A DNA stretch of 64,000 nucleotides from an uncultured Pelagibacteraceae bacterium (GCA_902565325.1 CACFEM010000001.1:4393-68392), one strand, 5' to 3'; counted from the stretch's first letter, positions 25,082-34,645 are shown. Notes: generated by a model not told the origin, from the letters alone. Translations and numbers: made by a program.

Positions 25082-26200
25082 CTAATGTTTGATAGCTTCT
25101 CCAGGTTCAACAAAATTATGTCCAAAGACATCAGCAACTGCTTTGTAAGTTACTTGACCTTTATGAACATTTAACCCTGCTAAAAAATTTTTATCTTCAC
25201 TTAATGCTTTTTGATAACCTTTATTAGCAAGCTTCACTAAGAAAGGTAAAGTTGCATTATTTAATGCTAACGTTGATGTTCTAGGTACACCTCCTGGCAT
25301 ATTTGCCACACAATAATGGACTACATCATCAACTATATAGGTTGGATCGCCGTGTGTTGTAGGTTTGCTAGTTTCTACACATCCACCTTGATCTATAGCA
25401 ACATCAACAATTACAGATCCTCTTTTCATAGTCTTGATCATTTCTTTAGTAATTAATTTTGGTGCTTCTGCACCCGGAATTAACACGCCACCAACTAATA
25501 AATCAGCCTCAGCAACTAATTTATCTAAATCTGTTTTATCACTTTGTTCTGGAATAATTTTATCTCCAAACATTTCAACAAGTTGTTTTAATCTAGCCTC
25601 TGATTTATCTACAATATGAACTTTAGCTTGCATACCAGTTGCAATCACTGCAGCATTTTCACCAACAACTCCTCCACCTAAAATAACTACTGTTCCACCT
25701 GTTACTCCTGGTGCACCCCCTAGTAACAAACCTCTACCACTTTGATTTTTCTCTAAACAATGAGCACCTGCTTGTACAGACATTCTTCCTGCAACTGCAC
25801 TCATCGGAGCAAGCAAAGGCAATCTTCCATTATCATCGGTTACTGTTTCGTAAGCTATATTAATACTTTTAGATTTAATTAATCCTTCAGTTAATTCTTT
25901 TGCAGCAGCTAAATGTAGATAGGTATATACAATTTGATTTTCTCTAATCATATCAACTTCTACTTTTTGAGGTTCTTTAACTTTAACAATTATTTCTGCA
26001 TCATTAAAAATATCAGCTGCAGTATCAGCAATTTTAGCACCAGCTTTTATATATTGATCGTTCTCAAAACCAGCTTCAAATCCACCATTATTTTCAACTA
26101 AAACTTCATGGCCTTCTGAAACTAAGGTTTTAACACTATCTGGTGTTAAACCAATTCTATTTTCTTGTGGCTTTATCTCTTTAGGAACTCCAATTTTCAT
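25082..26200 (-). CDS. ald: Alanine dehydrogenase
   Basis: A 372-residue NAD enzyme. It shows IGVPKEIKPQENRIGLTPDS at the start, LPLLAPMSAVAGRMSVQAGA, and the dinucleotide loop VVILGGGVVGENAA. It interconverts alanine with pyruvate and ammonia. Placed between the aminotransferase and the DMGDH-like gene, it would regenerate pyruvate, the amino acceptor of taurine:pyruvate aminotransferase, and release ammonium. Spacing to both neighbours is under 10 bp, so this is one operon. Confidence 0.93.
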   Translation of the reverse strand: MKIGVPKEIKPQENRIGLTPDSVKTLVSEGHEVLVENNGGFEAGFENDQYIKAGAKIADTAADIFNDAEIIVKVKEPQKVEVDMIRENQIVYTYLHLAAAKELTEGLIKSKSINIAYETVTDDNGRLPLLAPMSAVAGRMSVQAGAHCLEKNQSGRGLLLGGAPGVTGGTVVILGGGVVGENAAVIATGMQAKVHIVDKSEARLKQLVEMFGDKIIPEQSDKTDLDKLVAEADLLVGGVLIPGAEAPKLITKEMIKTMKRGSVIVDVAIDQGGCVETSKPTTHGDPTYIVDDVVHYCVANMPGGVPRTSTLALNNATLPFLVKLANKGYQKALSEDKNFLAGLNVHKGQVTYKAVADVFGHNFVEPGEAIKH

Positions 26201-26209
26201 AAACGAAAA

Positions 26210-27556
26210 TTAATTCTTTTTACTTTTTGCGTAATTTGTTATTCCAGTTCGAAGTTTTTCAATAATCTCATCAATGTGTTTTTTTTCACAAATAAACATT
26301 GGAGCAATGATTAAACAATCACCAGTAGCTTTGAAATTTACCCCTGCTTCATAGCAATGTTTGAAACAAGTGAATCCAGCAGCACCTGGTTTTTTATCCA
26401 TAACAATATCAATTCCACCCATCATTCCGTATCCCCTTATGTTATCGACAACATCGATATCTTTTAAAGACATTAAACCTTCTTGAAAATAAGGTGCTAA
26501 ATTTTTAGCTCTGTTAAAAATATCATCTTTTTCAATTATATCTTGGACAGCTAATCCAGCAGCTACAGAAATTGGAATTCCTGAGTAAGTATATCCATGG
26601 AATAATTCGATTGTTCCTTTAGGAGCATTTTCTGCAATAGCATCATAAATATCCTCTTTACATGCAACAACACCCATTGGACTAATTCCGTTTGTAGTAG
26701 CTTTTGCCATTGTCATCATATCTGGAGTTACTCCGTATTCTTGTGATGCAAATGGAGAACCAGTTCTTCCCCATCCTGTGATTACTTCATCAAAAATTAA
26801 AAGTATTCCATGTTTATCACAAATCTCTCTTAATCTTTGTAGATATCCTTTTGGTGGAACCAATGTACCTGTTGATCCTGCAATAGGTTCAACAATACAT
26901 GCTGCTATATTTTCAGCTCCAAAGTTCATACAAATTCTCTCTAAATCTTCTGCTAACTCAACACCCGTTTCAGGTTGACCACTTACAAATTTATGTTCTG
27001 GCAAATGTGTATGCCTCATATGAACAACACCTGGCATTAAAACACTCGCAAAAGTTTTAACATTATTAACCATACCTCCAACAGAAGTCGCTCCAATATT
27101 CATTCCATGGTAACCTCTTTCTCTACCTACAAATCTAAATCTTTGACTATCTCCTCTTGCTCTATGATAAGCGATTGCAATTTTAATTGCAGTTTCAACA
27201 GCAGTAGAACCACAAATAGTATAAAACATTCTATTCAAGTTTCCTGGGGTATGTTTTGAAATTCTAGTTGCTAATTCAAATGATCCACCAAAACCTTGTT
27301 GGAAAGGTTGACAATAATCTAAAGTTTTTAATTGATTTGTGATTGCTTCAATAATTTCTTCTCTACCATGACCTAAAGGATTACAAAATAATCCAGAGCT
27401 TGCATCTATTTGAGTTTGGCCTTGATGGTTTTTTAAATACACACCTTTAGCTTCAACAATTAATCTTGGGTTCTCTTTAAAATCTTTGTTAGATGTAAAT
27501 GGCATCCAGTGCTCATTTAAAGAATTTGGAATTGCTGTTTTATTTTGTGTGCTCAT
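26210..27556 (-). CDS. tpa: Class III aminotransferase, probable taurine:pyruvate aminotransferase
   Basis: A 448-residue PLP enzyme of the omega-amino acid:pyruvate group. It has FDEVITGWGRTG with D256, and the PLP lysine K285 in MTMAKATTNG; the N-terminal HWMPFTSNKDF is typical of the group. Neighbours are alanine dehydrogenase downstream and a divergent taurine-type ABC importer 197 bp upstream, which supports taurine as the amino donor, giving sulfoacetaldehyde and alanine. Beta-alanine or other omega-amine substrates remain possible. Confidence 0.78.
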   Translation of the reverse strand: MSTQNKTAIPNSLNEHWMPFTSNKDFKENPRLIVEAKGVYLKNHQGQTQIDASSGLFCNPLGHGREEIIEAITNQLKTLDYCQPFQQGFGGSFELATRISKHTPGNLNRMFYTICGSTAVETAIKIAIAYHRARGDSQRFRFVGRERGYHGMNIGATSVGGMVNNVKTFASVLMPGVVHMRHTHLPEHKFVSGQPETGVELAEDLERICMNFGAENIAACIVEPIAGSTGTLVPPKGYLQRLREICDKHGILLIFDEVITGWGRTGSPFASQEYGVTPDMMTMAKATTNGISPMGVVACKEDIYDAIAENAPKGTIELFHGYTYSGIPISVAAGLAVQDIIEKDDIFNRAKNLAPYFQEGLMSLKDIDVVDNIRGYGMMGGIDIVMDKKPGAAGFTCFKHCYEAGVNFKATGDCLIIAPMFICEKKHIDEIIEKLRTGITNYAKSKKN

Positions 27557-27753
27557 AAAAATTTCTTTCTATAAAAAGTGTTATTAATTTTCTAACTATT
27601 AGACTAAATCATATTCATTGCTAGAAATATTTTGTCTACCACATTTGGTATTGTATCTATACAACCTTTAATTGAATTATTTTTTTTTGTTTTACATCCC
27701 TCTGAAATTGAATTTAAATGAGGTAATTTAATTAATTAAACATAGGGGAATAA

Positions 27754-28695
27754 ATGAAAAAAATATTAAGTTTTATTCTAGGATCTATATTCGCACTTAA
27801 CCTATCGATCTCAGTTGCAAATTCAGCTGCAAACGAAGTTAGAGTTGCATACTTTCTAGAATGGCCTAGCCCAAATTTAGAGGACATGCAGAAGAAAAAT
27901 TTTGCAAAAGCTCTTGGTGTTCCAGTTAAATGGACAAACTTCACTAACGGTGGAGCTATGACTGATGCAATGTTAGCAGGAGATATTGATATTTCTTACT
28001 CTCAAGGATTAGTACCTTTTATCAATGCTGTAAAATCAAATGCACCTATCAAATTAGTTGATATTGCTATGGAATACGGAATGGGTGGAACTACTTGTGT
28101 TACATCTAACGCTTCTGGAATTACAAAAGCAAACGCTACTGAATTAGAAGGTAAAAAAGTTGCTGTTCCATTAGGAACAATGGCTGAATACGTTTTTGAT
28201 GAAAGTATGAAAGTTGTTGGTGCTGACAGAAGCAAAATGGACATTATTCAAATGGACCCAGAAGAAGGTGCTGCTGCATTAGTAAGCGGTGATGTTGTAA
28301 TGGCATGTTTATTTGGTGGTAACTCTATTAAAGCTGCAACTGCAGTTGGATCAAGACTTTTAACTGTAGATGAAGCTAGAGCAGCTGGTATCTTAGGTAT
28401 AGATATCACTTCTGTTACAGATAAATTCATGAAAGAAAATCCAGGTATGTTAAGAACATTCATCGAAGTTACTCATGAAGCTAATGCTAGATACAAAGCT
28501 GGTAAAGCTGACATGAATGCTATGGCGAAAGCTTCTGAAATGACAGTTGCAGATATGAAAGACACTTTAAGTGGTTTCAAATTCTTAACTCCAGAAGAAA
28601 CTAAACAATCTATGGAAAGTGGTAATCTTGATGGTTTCCTAAAAGGTATGGGAACTCCAGGAGGAGCTGTAGATACAAGTTTCTTACCTTTATAA
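27754..28695 (+). CDS. tauA: Taurine-type ABC transporter periplasmic binding protein
   Basis: A 313-residue protein with a signal peptide (ILSFILGSIFALNLSISVAN) and the NMT1/TauA fold: VRVAYFLEWPSPNLEDMQKK, KWTNFTNGGAMTDAMLAGDI and DISYSQGLVPFINAVKSNAP. Preceded by an AGGGG ribosome site. It leads the importer genes tauB and tauC and is divergent from the taurine aminotransferase operon. A strong terminator-like stem-loop follows before the ATPase gene, which would raise its level above the other subunits. Confidence 0.87.
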   Translation: MKKILSFILGSIFALNLSISVANSAANEVRVAYFLEWPSPNLEDMQKKNFAKALGVPVKWTNFTNGGAMTDAMLAGDIDISYSQGLVPFINAVKSNAPIKLVDIAMEYGMGGTTCVTSNASGITKANATELEGKKVAVPLGTMAEYVFDESMKVVGADRSKMDIIQMDPEEGAAALVSGDVVMACLFGGNSIKAATAVGSRLLTVDEARAAGILGIDITSVTDKFMKENPGMLRTFIEVTHEANARYKAGKADMNAMAKASEMTVADMKDTLSGFKFLTPEETKQSMESGNLDGFLKGMGTPGGAVDTSFLPL

Positions 28696-28717
28696 TTTTA
28701 AGGGTTTAAAACTTTTT

Positions 28718-28756
28718 AAATAGGCACTGATTTTATAATTGGTGCCTATTTTTTTT
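28718..28756 (+). terminator. Terminator-like stem-loop after tauA
   Basis: A perfect 10-bp stem (28718-28727 with 28742-28751) with a 14-nt loop runs into a T-tract to 28756. It is positioned 23 bp after the tauA stop and 26 bp before tauB, so it is likely a partial terminator. Confidence 0.8.
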
Positions 28757-28781
28757 ATAAAATTTCTAATATAAGGCACTT

Positions 28782-29579
28782 ATGAGTGATCTGATTTCTC
28801 AAAATCTGAACATGATTTTTAAAACTCCTAAAGGGGAAACAGTTCATGCTTTAAAAGATGTAAGCTTTACTTTAAAAAAAGGAGAGTTGCTAACAGTTCT
28901 TGGTCCCTCTGGTTGTGGAAAAACAACTTTATTAAATATCACTGCAGGATTTTTAAGACCTACTTCAGGAAAGATAACACTAAACAATAATGAAATAGAT
29001 GGACCTGGTGTTGAAAGAGGAATGGTTTTTCAACAAGGTGCTTTGTTTGAATGGTTAACAGTAGCTGAGAATGTAAATTTTGGACTTAGGATGAAAAAAG
29101 AAGATCCTGAAGTTACAGCTAAGAAAGTTGATGAGTGGTTAGATATAGTTGGACTTAAAGGTTTTGGTAACACACCGACTTATCAATTATCTGGAGGTAT
29201 GCAGCAAAGAGTAGCGCTTGCAAGATGTTTAATTAATGATCCTGATTTGATTTTAATGGATGAACCATTAGGGGCGTTAGATGCTTTAACACGAGAAAAG
29301 ATGCAGTCTTTAGTTTTAAAGATTTGGAAAGAAACAGGAAAAACTATTATCTTAATTACACACTCTGTTGAAGAAGCATTGTTACTTGGAGAAAGATTAT
29401 ATGTAATGGCACCAAGACCAGGACGTATACATAAAGAGTATAATCTTCCATTTGCAGAAATGGGTCTTACACAAGATTTAAGAGAAATTAAAAAAAATAA
29501 AGAATTTTCATCTACAAGAGAAGAAATTTTATCCATGATTTGGAATATGGAAGAAGAAATAATGGGGAAAGATAATTAA
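28782..29579 (+). CDS. tauB: Taurine-type ABC transporter ATPase
   Basis: A 265-residue nucleotide-binding protein: Walker A GPSGCGKTT, signature LSGGMQQRVALARC, Walker B LILMDEPLGALD. Similar to TauB/SsuB proteins of nitrate/sulfonate importers. Its stop overlaps the ATG of the permease gene (TAATG). It powers taurine uptake with the neighbouring subunits. Confidence 0.9.
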   Translation: MSDLISQNLNMIFKTPKGETVHALKDVSFTLKKGELLTVLGPSGCGKTTLLNITAGFLRPTSGKITLNNNEIDGPGVERGMVFQQGALFEWLTVAENVNFGLRMKKEDPEVTAKKVDEWLDIVGLKGFGNTPTYQLSGGMQQRVALARCLINDPDLILMDEPLGALDALTREKMQSLVLKIWKETGKTIILITHSVEEALLLGERLYVMAPRPGRIHKEYNLPFAEMGLTQDLREIKKNKEFSSTREEILSMIWNMEEEIMGKDN

Positions 29580-31504
29580 TGTTAACCCAATTTGTAACAA
29601 TCTTAATTATCGTTTCTGTTATCGGTTGTATCCTTTATGGAAGAAGATTAATTAGAACTGAAAAAGTTGATGCAGTATTTGGGAATCCAGAAAGAGCAAA
29701 AGGTGGAACCCACTGGGTAATAGTTGGAACTAGCGCAATTCTAATGTTGTGGCTTTATTATTCATGGGATATCGCAAAAGGCTTCTATCCAAAATCAGCG
29801 AATGAATTATGTCAAGTTGCTAAAATTAACGAGTCATTATTAGGTTTAAAATATCAATTTCCTATTGAAGAAAGAGAATTCAAAAGCACGTCAATTATAA
29901 AAATTGAAAATAAAAACCTTAAAAAAATTGCTAATGAAATAAATGGATCTCCAGATTTAAATGATCAGCAAAAAACAATCCTAGTAAGCTATATTGATAG
30001 AACATCTAAATTAATTCCTTTCTTAACTAGTGAAGAGCTAATGGAAATGGAAACTAAAATTAAAATCAAAGAAATGACGGAGGAAATAAAACTTCTAAGT
30101 TCAAATTTCCAAAAGAAAGATTATCCTTTTGAAACAGATGCTCAGAAAACTGAAAGACAAAAACTTATTAATGAACAAGGTGGTTGGGGAATAGTAACAA
30201 TAGATTCTGGAAGTGGTTCTATAGAAAATACAATAGAAATACCGACTGCACCACAAACTAACAGAGGTTTAAAATTTGCTGCAGCAGCGGCCGAACTAAA
30301 ACTTATAGATGATAAATTTTTTAAACTAAGAAATCATAATCCACAGTTTAAAAATGCAATTAAACAACTTAAAGATGATATCAAAGCTTATAGAAAAAGT
30401 TTAGATGACAGTCAGGAAATTGCATCTGAATACGCAAAGAATATTGTTAAAATTGCTAGAAGAATAGAATTTGCAAGTATCTATCCTCCTAACGCATTAA
30501 ATGAAATGCAAGCTGCAATTGTTGAATTTGATGAATTGCAAAATAAAGAACAAGGTGGATTAAGATTAATAGATATTCTTTTATTCCCTGCTGGAACAAT
30601 AGTTGCAAGTGGACCAACATGTTCAGAACAAGGATCAGGAAGATGGCTACCAAAACCATCTGATACATTTAATAAATTCATTTTGATGTCAAAACCAAGT
30701 GTTGGCTATAAAAATATCCCTCTTTTATGGATTGAGATGGTGGACGTGAGTAAAATGATAGGATTTATTTTACCAGATTGGATAGCAGATATATTACCTG
30801 GTGAGTATCCAGTGCATACTAAAGATGGAATAGTAAAAGAAAACTTTAAAAGTAATGTGTTAAAAGTTGTTACAGGTGATTTCAAATTATTTAAAGTACC
30901 TGTTCCATACGGTCATATTTGGGATTCTTTTTTAAGAGTATTCTTAGGATTAATCTTTGGTATCATCATTGGTGTACCTTTAGGACTTTTTATGGGTCTA
31001 AACAGATTTGCTAAAGGTTTCTTTGATCCATTAATCGAACTTTATAGACCTGTTCCTCCTCTTGCATGGGCACCATTAATTATTTCTGTGCTTGGAATTG
31101 ATAACTCAGGAAAAGTATTTTTGTTATTTATGGTCTCTTTATCGATTATGATTATTTCTGCAAGAGCTGGTGCATCAGGAACACAACTCTCAAAAATACA
31201 TGCAGCCCACTCATTAGGCGCCACTAAAAAACAAATTTTAAGACATGTAATTTTCCCAAATTCACTTCCTGAAATTCTTACAGGAATTAGAGTTGCTGTT
31301 GGTATGTGTTGGGGAACACTTGTTGCTGCAGAGTTTTTAGCGGGTACAACAGGTATTGGTTTTGTTGAAAACGTTGCTAAAAAGTACTTTCAATATGAGG
31401 TAATTTGGATAACGATATTTATTATGGGTCTACTAGGTCTTTTATTTGATATTACATTAAGAAAAATAATTGATAAAACTATTCCTTGGCGTGGAAAAGG
31501 ATAA
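29579..31504 (+). CDS. tauC: Taurine-type ABC transporter permease with large N-terminal extension
   Basis: A 641-residue protein, more than twice the usual TauC length. The C-terminal 250 residues are the permease domain, with VPYGHIWDSFLRVFLGLIFG and the ATPase-docking AAHSLGATKKQILRHVIFP loop. The N-terminus has two membrane spans (LTQFVTILIIVSVIGCILYG and WVIVGTSAILMLWLYYSW), then about 280 hydrophilic, mostly helical residues (about 75-360). Those would lie in the periplasm if the second span crosses outward. No frame interruption is seen, so it appears to be a true fusion. Confidence 0.83.
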   Translation: MLTQFVTILIIVSVIGCILYGRRLIRTEKVDAVFGNPERAKGGTHWVIVGTSAILMLWLYYSWDIAKGFYPKSANELCQVAKINESLLGLKYQFPIEEREFKSTSIIKIENKNLKKIANEINGSPDLNDQQKTILVSYIDRTSKLIPFLTSEELMEMETKIKIKEMTEEIKLLSSNFQKKDYPFETDAQKTERQKLINEQGGWGIVTIDSGSGSIENTIEIPTAPQTNRGLKFAAAAAELKLIDDKFFKLRNHNPQFKNAIKQLKDDIKAYRKSLDDSQEIASEYAKNIVKIARRIEFASIYPPNALNEMQAAIVEFDELQNKEQGGLRLIDILLFPAGTIVASGPTCSEQGSGRWLPKPSDTFNKFILMSKPSVGYKNIPLLWIEMVDVSKMIGFILPDWIADILPGEYPVHTKDGIVKENFKSNVLKVVTGDFKLFKVPVPYGHIWDSFLRVFLGLIFGIIIGVPLGLFMGLNRFAKGFFDPLIELYRPVPPLAWAPLIISVLGIDNSGKVFLLFMVSLSIMIISARAGASGTQLSKIHAAHSLGATKKQILRHVIFPNSLPEILTGIRVAVGMCWGTLVAAEFLAGTTGIGFVENVAKKYFQYEVIWITIFIMGLLGLLFDITLRKIIDKTIPWRGKG

Positions 31505-31520
31505 ATATTAAGGGGATGAA

Positions 31521-32525
31521 ATGAAGACCCCAGTTTTAAAAAAACAAGTCATTAAAATATTCCAAAAATTTGGTCTAAGTAAAGATCATGCTTTAATTTC
31601 TACTAATGCACTAATCAATGCAGAATTAGTTGGTGCATATGGACATGGTTTATCTAGACTTAAGATGTACTGTGATCGAATTTCTAAAAAAGTAATTAAT
31701 CCAAAACCAAAAATTAAAATAAAAAAAATTTCTTCTTCTATTTCTCAAATTGATGCAAATAATAGTATTGGTTTTGTTGCTGCTGATCTAGGAATTAAAA
31801 CTGCAATTAAACATGCCCAAAAAACTGGAATAGGAATGGTAGCAGTTAAAAATAGTGGTCACTATGGTTTGTCTGGTTATTACGCAGAACAAGCAGTAAA
31901 GAAAAACTTAATTACAATGATTTATACAAATGCTCCACCTGCGGTTGCTCCACATGGTGCATTAAAAACTTTATTTGGAACAAATCCAATTTGTTTTGGA
32001 TCCCCTACTGGTTCAAAAATTCCATTTATTTTAGATACATCAATCTCAATGATTAATAGAGGAAAAATAAGAGTTGCCGCAAGAAACAATCAATCAATTC
32101 CTGCGGGAGTTGCTTTAGATAAATTTGGCAAACCAACTACAGATGCAAAAAAAGCATTAGCAGGAGTTCAATTACCAATTGCAGGTTTTAGAGGCTCAGG
32201 ACTTGCTTGGATGGTAGATATTTTAAGCGGAGTTTTAACAGGAGGAAATCACGCAGGAAGAGTTAAAGATCCATTTGATGATTTTTCAGGCCCACAAAAT
32301 ATTGGACATTTATTTATAACTTTTAAAGCAAATTTATTTCAAAAAAATTATAACCAACGAATTAAAGATAATATTAAAACAATAAAAAAACTTCCTAAGA
32401 TTAAAGGAGTTAAGGAAATAATGTATCCAGGACAAAATAAATTTAACCGGTATAAAAATAACTCAAAAAAAGAAATTTCTATACCGGATATAATAAAGAA
32501 AGATTTGGAAACCTTAATAAGTTAA
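31521..32525 (+). CDS. Malate/L-lactate dehydrogenase family (LDH2/ComC) oxidoreductase, possible sulfolactate dehydrogenase
   Basis: A 334-residue NAD(P)-dependent 2-hydroxyacid dehydrogenase of the LDH2/MDH2 type: GAYGHGLSRLKMYCDRI, the catalytic-histidine region VKNSGHYGLSGYYAEQA, and NAPPAVAPHGALKTLFGTNP. The family oxidises malate, lactate, ureidoglycolate or (R)-sulfolactate (ComC/SlcC). The taurine importer and HpsN-like neighbours favour a sulfonate role. Preceded by an AAGGGG ribosome site. The C-terminal 50 residues are lysine-rich. Confidence 0.75.
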   Translation: MKTPVLKKQVIKIFQKFGLSKDHALISTNALINAELVGAYGHGLSRLKMYCDRISKKVINPKPKIKIKKISSSISQIDANNSIGFVAADLGIKTAIKHAQKTGIGMVAVKNSGHYGLSGYYAEQAVKKNLITMIYTNAPPAVAPHGALKTLFGTNPICFGSPTGSKIPFILDTSISMINRGKIRVAARNNQSIPAGVALDKFGKPTTDAKKALAGVQLPIAGFRGSGLAWMVDILSGVLTGGNHAGRVKDPFDDFSGPQNIGHLFITFKANLFQKNYNQRIKDNIKTIKKLPKIKGVKEIMYPGQNKFNRYKNNSKKEISIPDIIKKDLETLIS

Positions 32526-32577
32526 CATCGTTAGAGCACCCAAAGAAACGATAACAGATGATAAAATTATTGTTCGT

Positions 32578-32712
32578 TTAACTTTTTTCCTTCTTCTTTT
32601 CTTCTAAAAGCCTTTGCTTTAGAACATCCACATTAACCCTTTTCGGAGTTTCAACATATTGAGAGGGGGTCTCTACAATTTCGGATGTTCTATGTAAGCT
32701 TTCTGTACTCAT
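32578..32712 (-). CDS. Small hypothetical protein, possibly frameshifted
   Basis: A 44-codon frame starts at ATG 32712: MSTESLHRTSEIVETPSQYV followed by a charged helix (VLKQRLLEEKKKEKS). The stop at 32578-32580 comes right after an A6 run. Removing one A would continue the frame into a hydrophobic helix (KRTIILSSVIVSLGALTML), ending at 32514. This is what a small membrane-anchored protein with a soluble N-terminus would look like, so the sequence may carry a one-base homopolymer shift. Moderate support only. Confidence 0.5.
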   Translation of the reverse strand: MSTESLHRTSEIVETPSQYVETPKRVNVDVLKQRLLEEKKKEKS

Positions 32713-32782
32713 ATTTGTTTTATACTGTTTATTTTAATCATTATTAGTTTATTTATTACATACTAGGGTTGTCCAAAATGGG

Positions 32783-32811
32783 TTGACTCTAATTTCACTT
32801 TTGTTCATATT
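32783..32811 (+). promoter_or_regulatory. Predicted promoter of the duplicated-HTH regulator
   Basis: TTGACT at 32783-32788 and CATATT at 32806-32811 are separated by 17 bp. The predicted start is about 10 nt before the ATG at 32829. The match is reasonable for a sigma-70-type promoter, though the whole region is A+T-rich. Confidence 0.5.
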
Positions 32812-32828
32812 GGGTTTTTTTAAAAGAT

Positions 32829-33791
32829 ATGAACACTTTACCAAGTATTTCCGAGCATATAGATCAGAAAACAATCAATAAAGTAATTGAAGATAATTTT
32901 GCCGCACTGGCACCCTCTTTTTACACTCTAGCCAGCAATTGGTTTGTAAGAGCTTACGACCATTACAAAGATATAGATAAGTTCATCATCATTATATATT
33001 TGATAAATCAAGACCTTATATATTTCAGGCAAAATGGGATAAAAATTGATTACAATACATTTTACAAGGATAATTCAATCGAAATTAAAAAGATTAATAT
33101 TTCAGATATCTCAAAAGATCTTGGTATTCCTAAAGAGAGTGTTAGGAGAAAAGTTTTAGAATTAGAAAAAAATCGAACAATTAAAAGATCTGGTAAAAAA
33201 ATATTTATTGTTAGAGATACACTTTACTCTGCTAGAGCAACTAATACGCTGACAGAGCTTGCAACTATATTGCATGAATTTAATAAAATTTTAAAAAAAG
33301 AAAAATTAGCAACTGAAGTTTATTCAGTTAACGAAATAATATCTGCGATGAAAGAAAATTTCTCTTACTGCTGGTATCAGTTTAATAAATTTTGGTTTAT
33401 TTATATTGGTCGATGGAGAGAAGAGTTGAAAGATTTAGAAGTTTTTTCAATCGGCATGGTTGTACTTATCAATGCAATTAAAAATAAACAATTTACTCCA
33501 AAAAAATCAGATATTAATTCATATCGAAAAGAAATTATGGGATCAGATAAAAGAGGAGTTAATGCTATGTCTATTGCTGACATTACTGGCATACCAAGAC
33601 CCACTGTTGTTAGAAAGTTAAAAAATTTAATTGATAGTAAATTTCTTATTATAAATGAAAAGAAATTAATTACATATAATGAAGAATATTCAAGAAGGAA
33701 AAAAACAGATAAACTGTTAAAGGCAAATGTGCTCAGCTTAAGCTATTTTATTTATAAAGTCTTTAATCAAATCAGAATAATCAATCCTTAA
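32829..33791 (+). CDS. Putative transcriptional regulator with two winged-HTH units
   Basis: A 320-residue protein containing two similar HTH segments: ISDISKDLGIPKESVRRKVL near residues 96-115 and MSIADITGIPRPTVVRKLKN near 243-262. Each is followed by a wing-like stretch ending in a basic residue. Hydrophobic regions between them (about 50-70 and 180-220) may mediate dimerisation. The two halves look like an internal duplication. It lies among taurine/sulfonate genes and may regulate them, but no ligand domain is recognised. It overlaps the convergent symporter gene by 4 bp. Confidence 0.65.
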   Translation: MNTLPSISEHIDQKTINKVIEDNFAALAPSFYTLASNWFVRAYDHYKDIDKFIIIIYLINQDLIYFRQNGIKIDYNTFYKDNSIEIKKINISDISKDLGIPKESVRRKVLELEKNRTIKRSGKKIFIVRDTLYSARATNTLTELATILHEFNKILKKEKLATEVYSVNEIISAMKENFSYCWYQFNKFWFIYIGRWREELKDLEVFSIGMVVLINAIKNKQFTPKKSDINSYRKEIMGSDKRGVNAMSIADITGIPRPTVVRKLKNLIDSKFLIINEKKLITYNEEYSRRKKTDKLLKANVLSLSYFIYKVFNQIRIINP

Positions 33792-34645
33792 TTTGATTTT
33801 TTTAAAAAATAAATAAAAATAAATCCTGTTATATACATGATTAGCGCATAAGCACCTGTTGGTAATGCATATAATACATCAGTACCAAATATTTGCGTAG
33901 AAACAAATAATGCTAACGTACCATTTTGCAATCCACATTCTAAAGCAATACACTTCATTTGTTTAACACCTGAAGCAAAAGCTTTTGCAATGTAATAGGC
34001 AATGACCATCATTGAAATATTTAAAATTAAAGCAATTAAACCTGCTTGTTTTATAAAGCTAATAAAATTTTCTCTTTCTGAATAAAAAGCTGCTACGAAA
34101 AAAACAGCGAATAAAATTATGTTAAGTTTATTAAATATTTCAACTTTAGAAGATATAAAATTTTCAGCAAATTTTCTAATAATCATTCCTAATATTACTG
34201 GTACCGTTACCACTAAAAACATTTTTAGCGCTATTCCAGTCATTGAAATATTTCGAGAAGCTTCTGTTATTCCTAACATGTCTGCAGAAGTAAAGATTAT
34301 TAAGGGAACTGTAATTATACTTAATAAACTAATTACAGCAGTTAAAGATATTGATAATGCAACATCACCATCAGCAAATTTTGTCATTACATTAGAGGTT
34401 ACACCTCCTGGTGCTGCAGCTATGATCATAACCCCTATTGCTATTTCAGGTGGTGTTTTTAAAATTAAAATTAATATGTATGCTACAATTGGAAGAATTA
34501 TTAATTGAGAAACAAAACCTACAATAAAATCTTTTGGTGCTTTAAATACTCTTCCAAAATCTTCTAGTTTTAATCCTAGGCCTAAGCCTAACATTATCAA
34601 AGCCAAAATAATTGGCGCAATTTTAGTTACAATTTCCAAAGTCAC
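33788..34645 (-). CDS. Bile acid:sodium symporter family transporter
   Basis: A 285-residue inner-membrane protein with about nine or ten spans, matching the SBF/BASS family. It shows LALIMLGLGLGLKLEDFGRV near the N-terminus, and AAPGGVTSNVMTKFADGDVA and CIALECGLQNGTLALFVSTQ in the two Na+-site loops. BASS proteins import organic anions with Na+. Given its location between the sulfonate-type genes, export or import of a sulfonate or organic acid is possible. Confidence 0.8.
   Translation of the reverse strand: MTLEIVTKIAPIILALIMLGLGLGLKLEDFGRVFKAPKDFIVGFVSQLIILPIVAYILILILKTPPEIAIGVMIIAAAPGGVTSNVMTKFADGDVALSISLTAVISLLSIITVPLIIFTSADMLGITEASRNISMTGIALKMFLVVTVPVILGMIIRKFAENFISSKVEIFNKLNIILFAVFFVAAFYSERENFISFIKQAGLIALILNISMMVIAYYIAKAFASGVKQMKCIALECGLQNGTLALFVSTQIFGTDVLYALPTGAYALIMYITGFIFIYFLKKSN

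Larger units (their letters stand above)
32526..32828. other. Gap between the dehydrogenase and regulator genes
   Basis: About 300 bp hold a short minus-strand frame (32578-32712) described separately and a promoter for the regulator (32783-32811). A direct repeat of a TTGGGTT/TGGGTTG-like sequence lies around 32780 and 32811 and could be an operator. Nothing else is seen. Confidence 0.5.

Noticed and set aside
29183..29536. 117-codon minus-strand frame inside tauB
   Set aside because: Antisense to a complete ABC ATPase with all motifs.
34119..34508. 129-codon plus-strand frame within the symporter gene
   Set aside because: Antisense to a membrane protein gene; hydrophobic-codon complement produces such shadows.
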